This document shows, one piece after another, positions 21,140 through 24,243 of a DNA stretch of 24,243 nt. The translations under genes were made by a program, and so were the position numbers. Source of the stretch: a virus. The stretch is taken from positions 1 through 24,243 of the IMG/VR virus record IMGVR_UViG_3300002225_000013; one strand, written 5' to 3'. How positions within the stretch are numbered: position 1 is the first letter of the stretch; every line of letters starts with the position of its first letter. Below the pieces are notes generated by a model, which saw nothing but the letters and a program-made list of their open reading frames with translations, made no database searches and was not told where the DNA came from.

Positions 21140-23375
21140 AGTTGGAACGCTTCAATATGATATAGATGTTGACACAAGAGGCCTTAATAAGGCAGTGTCT
21201 TCAACTAACAGGTTGTTCAGTCGCCTTGGTCGCACCATTGCTGCTGCTCTATCATTTGAAGCTGCCCGGCGCACCGTTCTCCTAGCTGAGAAAATGACCC
21301 TGTTGGATGTTCGCATCAAGAATGTGACAAAGTCCACCAAGGAATTTACAAAGTCTCAACAAGAGCTAATTCGCACAGCCAATAGCACTGGCCAATCATT
21401 CCAAGCAACTGTCCAGTTGTTTGAGCGCCTTAAGATTGCCTCCAAAGATATTGGAGCAAGCAATGACCAAGTTTTGAGACTCACTGAGACAGTCCAAAAG
21501 CTTGGTGTTGTTGGTGGTTCATCTGTTGATGAGATGAAGTTCTCCCTTCGCCAGTTCTCCCAAGCAATGGCAGAGGGTCTTGTGCGTGCGCAAGAATTTA
21601 ACTCCATTGTTGAGAACACCCCATTCATCATGGATGCCATTGCTGACTCTATGGGTGTATCAATTGGCCAGCTTCGCCAAATGTCCAGAGAGGGCAAGCT
21701 TCTCTCCAAGGATGTATTCAACGCACTTCTAGCAAAGCAGGATGAGGTTGTTGAGCGCTTTGAGAAATTCCCTTTGACAACTTCACGTGCCATGCAGGCA
21801 ATTGAGAATAACTTTGGCCAAGCAATCAAGAAGATCAATGATGAAATTGAGGCTTCTCCCCCTCTTGCTAAGTTCTTTCAAGAAATGGCAAACAAAATCC
21901 CTAAGTGGGGCAATGATTTCTTGCGGGCAATCAACACAGTTCAAGCTGGTTGGGTTGTTCTCACTGCTACCTTTGAGGCCAAGTGGGATATTATGCTCCA
22001 AAGGCTATCGCTGGCTTGGGATCAGTTCAAAGGGGCCTTTACATCTGGTGGAGCTGACATTGAATTCTCTTGGGAAATCCTAACCAAGACAATTGGCTTT
22101 CTTTGGTCTAAGGCCTTGGACACAATGGAGCTTACATATGCCAAGTTCATAGCTGGTGTTGCTGAGGTTGCTGATGCCACCGGGTTTGATGACATAGCTG
22201 AGTCACTTAGAGGGACAGCTAAAGAGTTCCTTGGTGCATCCCATGATGCCAAAGCCTTAAAGACTGAAATTGAAGGCCTTGTTGTATCTAATAATAAAAG
22301 GAAAGAGGCAGAGGCCAATGCCAATGAGGAGCGCATTGCAGCTCACAAAAAGGCAGTGGCTGAAATCCTTGAGAAGAAGAAAACAGCGATTGGTGCTGCT
22401 GCTGAAGAGCTTGATGCTGATCTAGCGCGCATTAATGCTGTAGAAGAGGCAGAACGCAAGGCCCGGGAAGCCAAATTGCCGGGGGGTCTTGTTGAGGATA
22501 AGCAAGCCCCTTCTGTTGATGGGATAGAGGTAAATGCTGGCGTGACAGGAAGCATAGAGCAGTTGATGGCTGATATGGGCAATGAGACTCAAGCAATTCT
22601 CAACGCCTTAAGAGAACGCAACAAGAAAATCCTTGATGCCACAGAAGAAGGTGAGACAGCTAGAGAGGATTTGATCAGAGAGAGCCGGAAAAAATTCAAC
22701 AGAGACATGTTGGCATTTGAAAAGCAAAATGCGATTATGGGCCTTCAACAGATTGGAAGCTTTCTGGATCAACTGGTTGGTGTTCTGGCTGCTGGCGGCA
22801 AGAAGCAAAATGCCCTTTACAAAGGATTGTTCTTGGCCATGAAAGCTATCCAAGTGGCAACCATTATTGCTGAGACTGAGGTTGGCGCTGCCAAGGCAAT
22901 TGGCCTCATGGGTCCGTTTGGGCTTCCTCTAGCCAATGTCATTAGAGCATCCGGGTATGCATCTGCTGGCTTAGTGGCTGGCCTAGCCATTGGAGACACT
23001 TTCTCAGGCGGTGGCAGGGTTTCTGGCGGTGATGTGTTTGCTGGCGCAATGCACCCAGTCAATGAGAATGGAAATCCAGAAATACTTGTGCAGGGTGGGA
23101 GGCAATTCCTCTTGCCGGGCAGTAGTGGTGGCAAGATTGTTCCAACAGGGGGCACAGGGATGGGTGGGAGCGCGCCCTCCATCACAATTAACAACAATGG
23201 TCCAGCAATTGATGTGGAAAGCTCTAGGATGTCAGATGGCGAGATTGTCTTGGCAATTAAGGCAGCAGAAGATACTGCAGTGAGCAGAGTGGATACAAGC
23301 CTTGCCTCTCAAAGAGGTTCAACTTATAAATCCTTGAGAGAGGGTGCTGATGTGGGGAGAAATATCCGTGGCTGA
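21129..23375 (+). CDS. Tail tape measure protein
   Basis: 748 residues. N-terminal VGTLQYDIDVDTRGLNKAV and FRSxxGxx-like FSRLGRTIAAALSFEAARR begin the tape-measure N-domain; TGQSFQATVQLFERL, SVDEMKFSLRQFSQAMAEGLV, RAQEFNSIVENTPFIMDAI and LRQMSREGKLLSKDVFNAL are typical of the TMP_3-type family. Residues about 377-450 form a charged coiled coil. About 534-625 are hydrophobic and Gly-rich, likely membrane-active during DNA entry; the end has ITINNNGPAIDV. At about 0.15 nm per residue the tail would be near 110 nm. No lytic transglycosylase or peptidase domain is seen. Overlaps the next gene by 8 bp. Confidence 0.94.
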   Translation: MALKVGTLQYDIDVDTRGLNKAVSSTNRLFSRLGRTIAAALSFEAARRTVLLAEKMTLLDVRIKNVTKSTKEFTKSQQELIRTANSTGQSFQATVQLFERLKIASKDIGASNDQVLRLTETVQKLGVVGGSSVDEMKFSLRQFSQAMAEGLVRAQEFNSIVENTPFIMDAIADSMGVSIGQLRQMSREGKLLSKDVFNALLAKQDEVVERFEKFPLTTSRAMQAIENNFGQAIKKINDEIEASPPLAKFFQEMANKIPKWGNDFLRAINTVQAGWVVLTATFEAKWDIMLQRLSLAWDQFKGAFTSGGADIEFSWEILTKTIGFLWSKALDTMELTYAKFIAGVAEVADATGFDDIAESLRGTAKEFLGASHDAKALKTEIEGLVVSNNKRKEAEANANEERIAAHKKAVAEILEKKKTAIGAAAEELDADLARINAVEEAERKAREAKLPGGLVEDKQAPSVDGIEVNAGVTGSIEQLMADMGNETQAILNALRERNKKILDATEEGETAREDLIRESRKKFNRDMLAFEKQNAIMGLQQIGSFLDQLVGVLAAGGKKQNALYKGLFLAMKAIQVATIIAETEVGAAKAIGLMGPFGLPLANVIRASGYASAGLVAGLAIGDTFSGGGRVSGGDVFAGAMHPVNENGNPEILVQGGRQFLLPGSSGGKIVPTGGTGMGGSAPSITINNNGPAIDVESSRMSDGEIVLAIKAAEDTAVSRVDTSLASQRGSTYKSLREGADVGRNIRG

Positions 23376-23880
23376 ACAATGGCCTAAACTTAACACCGAT
23401 ATTTTGCTTGCTGGGTATAGCCCGGTTGAAAATTCGCACACCCAAAATAACAAGGTTCAATCTGGCGCACTCCGCTTTGAGTTGTTGACGGATGTTGTTC
23501 CAATGAATGCAAAGATCACCCTCAACTTGTCCTCATTTGATTTCCAGTTGTTTGATGGCTGGTTCAAAAAGACAATTGCCTATGGATCAAAATCATTTAT
23601 AGTTCCGCTCAAGGTTGGGATGGGTGTTGTTGATCATGAGTGCTATTTTCTTGGCCCATATGTGCCAAGCCCCATTGGCCAGAGATGGAAAGTTTCAGCC
23701 ACACTGATAGCCATTCAGAAGCAATATAATACGGATGCTGATATTGATCAATTGATGGTGCTGGCTGAGTTGACTGATGACTTGTATAATGATCAATTCT
23801 TTATTGACTTTGATACATTCTTGAATGTCACCCTTCCTGATGCTTGGGAGAATATACAATATGGAACGGATTTTAGTTAA
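23368..23880 (+). CDS. Phage tail protein encoded after the tape measure, distal-tail-like
   Basis: 170 residues from GTG 23368, chosen because GGGGAG (23354-23359) lies 8 bases upstream; starts further left lie inside the tape measure gene. AEQWPKLNTDILLAGYSPVE, GALRFELLTDVVPMNAKITLNL, FDFQLFDGWFKKTI, and HECYFLGPYVPSPIGQRWKVSATL-like fit the family 'WP..L......GYs........R.e...g.....r......' ... 'F..W.......g..wF.v.l......h..rF.g.y....G..W.vsatl'. These small proteins follow the tape measure and may join tube to tip. The last 33 residues carry the module also ending tail tube paralog 1 (TLPDAWENIQYGTDFS). Confidence 0.82.
   Translation: MAEQWPKLNTDILLAGYSPVENSHTQNNKVQSGALRFELLTDVVPMNAKITLNLSSFDFQLFDGWFKKTIAYGSKSFIVPLKVGMGVVDHECYFLGPYVPSPIGQRWKVSATLIAIQKQYNTDADIDQLMVLAELTDDLYNDQFFIDFDTFLNVTLPDAWENIQYGTDFS
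23831..23880 (+). repeat. Shared C-terminal coding module, copy 2
   Basis: 46 of 50 bases are identical to 20031-20080; both copies end a tail gene with the same 15-residue peptide and a stop codon. Confidence 0.9.
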
Positions 23881-24243
23881 TGGCAGTTGATCAAGAAGCT
23901 TGGAATAGGTTTTTGGCCTCAGCACCAGAGGGTGTTAGGGAGTACAGAACTATTGAGCTGAGTCACCCTGAATTCTCTGCTGGCCAACTTCGCTTTGTTA
24001 AGGATTATGTTGATGCTGATCTTGGACTTGAGGCTGATGCCCCAAGAAACCCCGGCGAAGTTGTGACCTTTACAGCAATTGCTATGGATGTCAAAGAGCC
24101 AGATGAAACAGGCGATGCAGAGCAAATCCTTCAAATAAACCTTGGCGCTGTTGGTGGTGAGGTTCAAGATGTTCTAAAGGAGATAACTGCAGCAGGGGTG
24201 CTAACTCCAATCCAAGTAATTTATCGAAAATACTATGGAGGGG
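23880..24243 (+). CDS. Tail protein, DUF1833-like, C-terminus cut by window edge
   Basis: Starts at ATG 23880, sharing one base with the previous stop (TAATG). 121 codons are visible, with no stop before the edge. The reading MAVDQEAWNRFLASAPEG, then IELSHPEFSAGQLRFVKDY, GEVVTFTAIAMDVKEPDE and LQINLGAVGGEVQDVL matches the DUF1833 tail protein layout ('ElsHPaf....rfv.d......l......g....f....f.v..P......p...l.i.nv...i...l'). DUF1833 genes lie downstream of tape measure genes before tail hydrolase and fibre genes. It is likely a tail-tip component; most of the family's core is present. Confidence 0.85.
   Translation, partial: MAVDQEAWNRFLASAPEGVREYRTIELSHPEFSAGQLRFVKDYVDADLGLEADAPRNPGEVVTFTAIAMDVKEPDETGDAEQILQINLGAVGGEVQDVLKEITAAGVLTPIQVIYRKYYGG

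Noticed and set aside
1-24243. Integrase, lysogeny repressor, attachment site, tRNA or insertion sequence
   Set aside because: I looked for the characteristic motifs and cloverleaf patterns by eye and saw none in this window.

Overview
The window is a stretch of a tailed-bacteriophage (or prophage) genome with a siphovirus-type structural module. The head and tail families (DUF1073-type portal, SPP1 gp7/MuF-like head protein, DUF2213-type protease with scaffold, an HK97-fold capsid protein, TP901-1-type tail tube proteins, a DUF1833 tail protein) are common in phages of Gram-negative bacteria, especially Proteobacteria. The host cannot be named from sequence alone. I see no integrase, repressor, DNA polymerase, endolysin, tRNA or CRISPR array, so lifestyle is undetermined. 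No tail sheath gene is seen.

Layout: (1) 1-1727, three leftward genes typical of phage replication modules; the first runs off the left edge. (2) 1945-4044, one rightward gene for a TOPRIM/DUF3854 primase fused to a P-loop helicase, ending at a perfect 14-bp stem shared with the convergent leftward operon. (3) 4173-8950, a tightly overlapping leftward operon of small, mostly unrecognised proteins, including a SprT-like zinc protease and a holin-like membrane protein. (4) 8951-9585, a non-coding control region with divergent promoters on either side of a nested array of ACCGGGT repeats (7 forward copies, 4 inverted, 1 degenerate) around G-tracts. It is the best candidate here for a replication origin or master switch. 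(5) 9586-24243, the rightward late operon: small and large terminase, a beta-rich virion-like protein, portal, MuF-like protein, protease-scaffold, decoration protein, capsid, coiled-coil protein, four head-tail connector/neck proteins, two tail tube paralogs, a frameshifted tail chaperone, tape measure, a post-tape-measure tail protein, and a partial DUF1833 protein.

The late genes are packed with 1-11 bp overlaps or short gaps, in the usual order of packaging, head, connector, tail. Three features stand out. First, the tail chaperone carries what looks like a complete -1 frameshift signal: upstream SD-like sequence, A_AAG slip site, 7-nt spacer and hairpin. Second, a C-terminal module ending in TLPDAWENIQYGTDFS is shared by one of the two tail tube paralogs and the otherwise unrelated tail protein after the tape measure. 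Third, the control region has a symmetric nested repeat structure. All function names rest on reading motifs by eye; no database search was possible.
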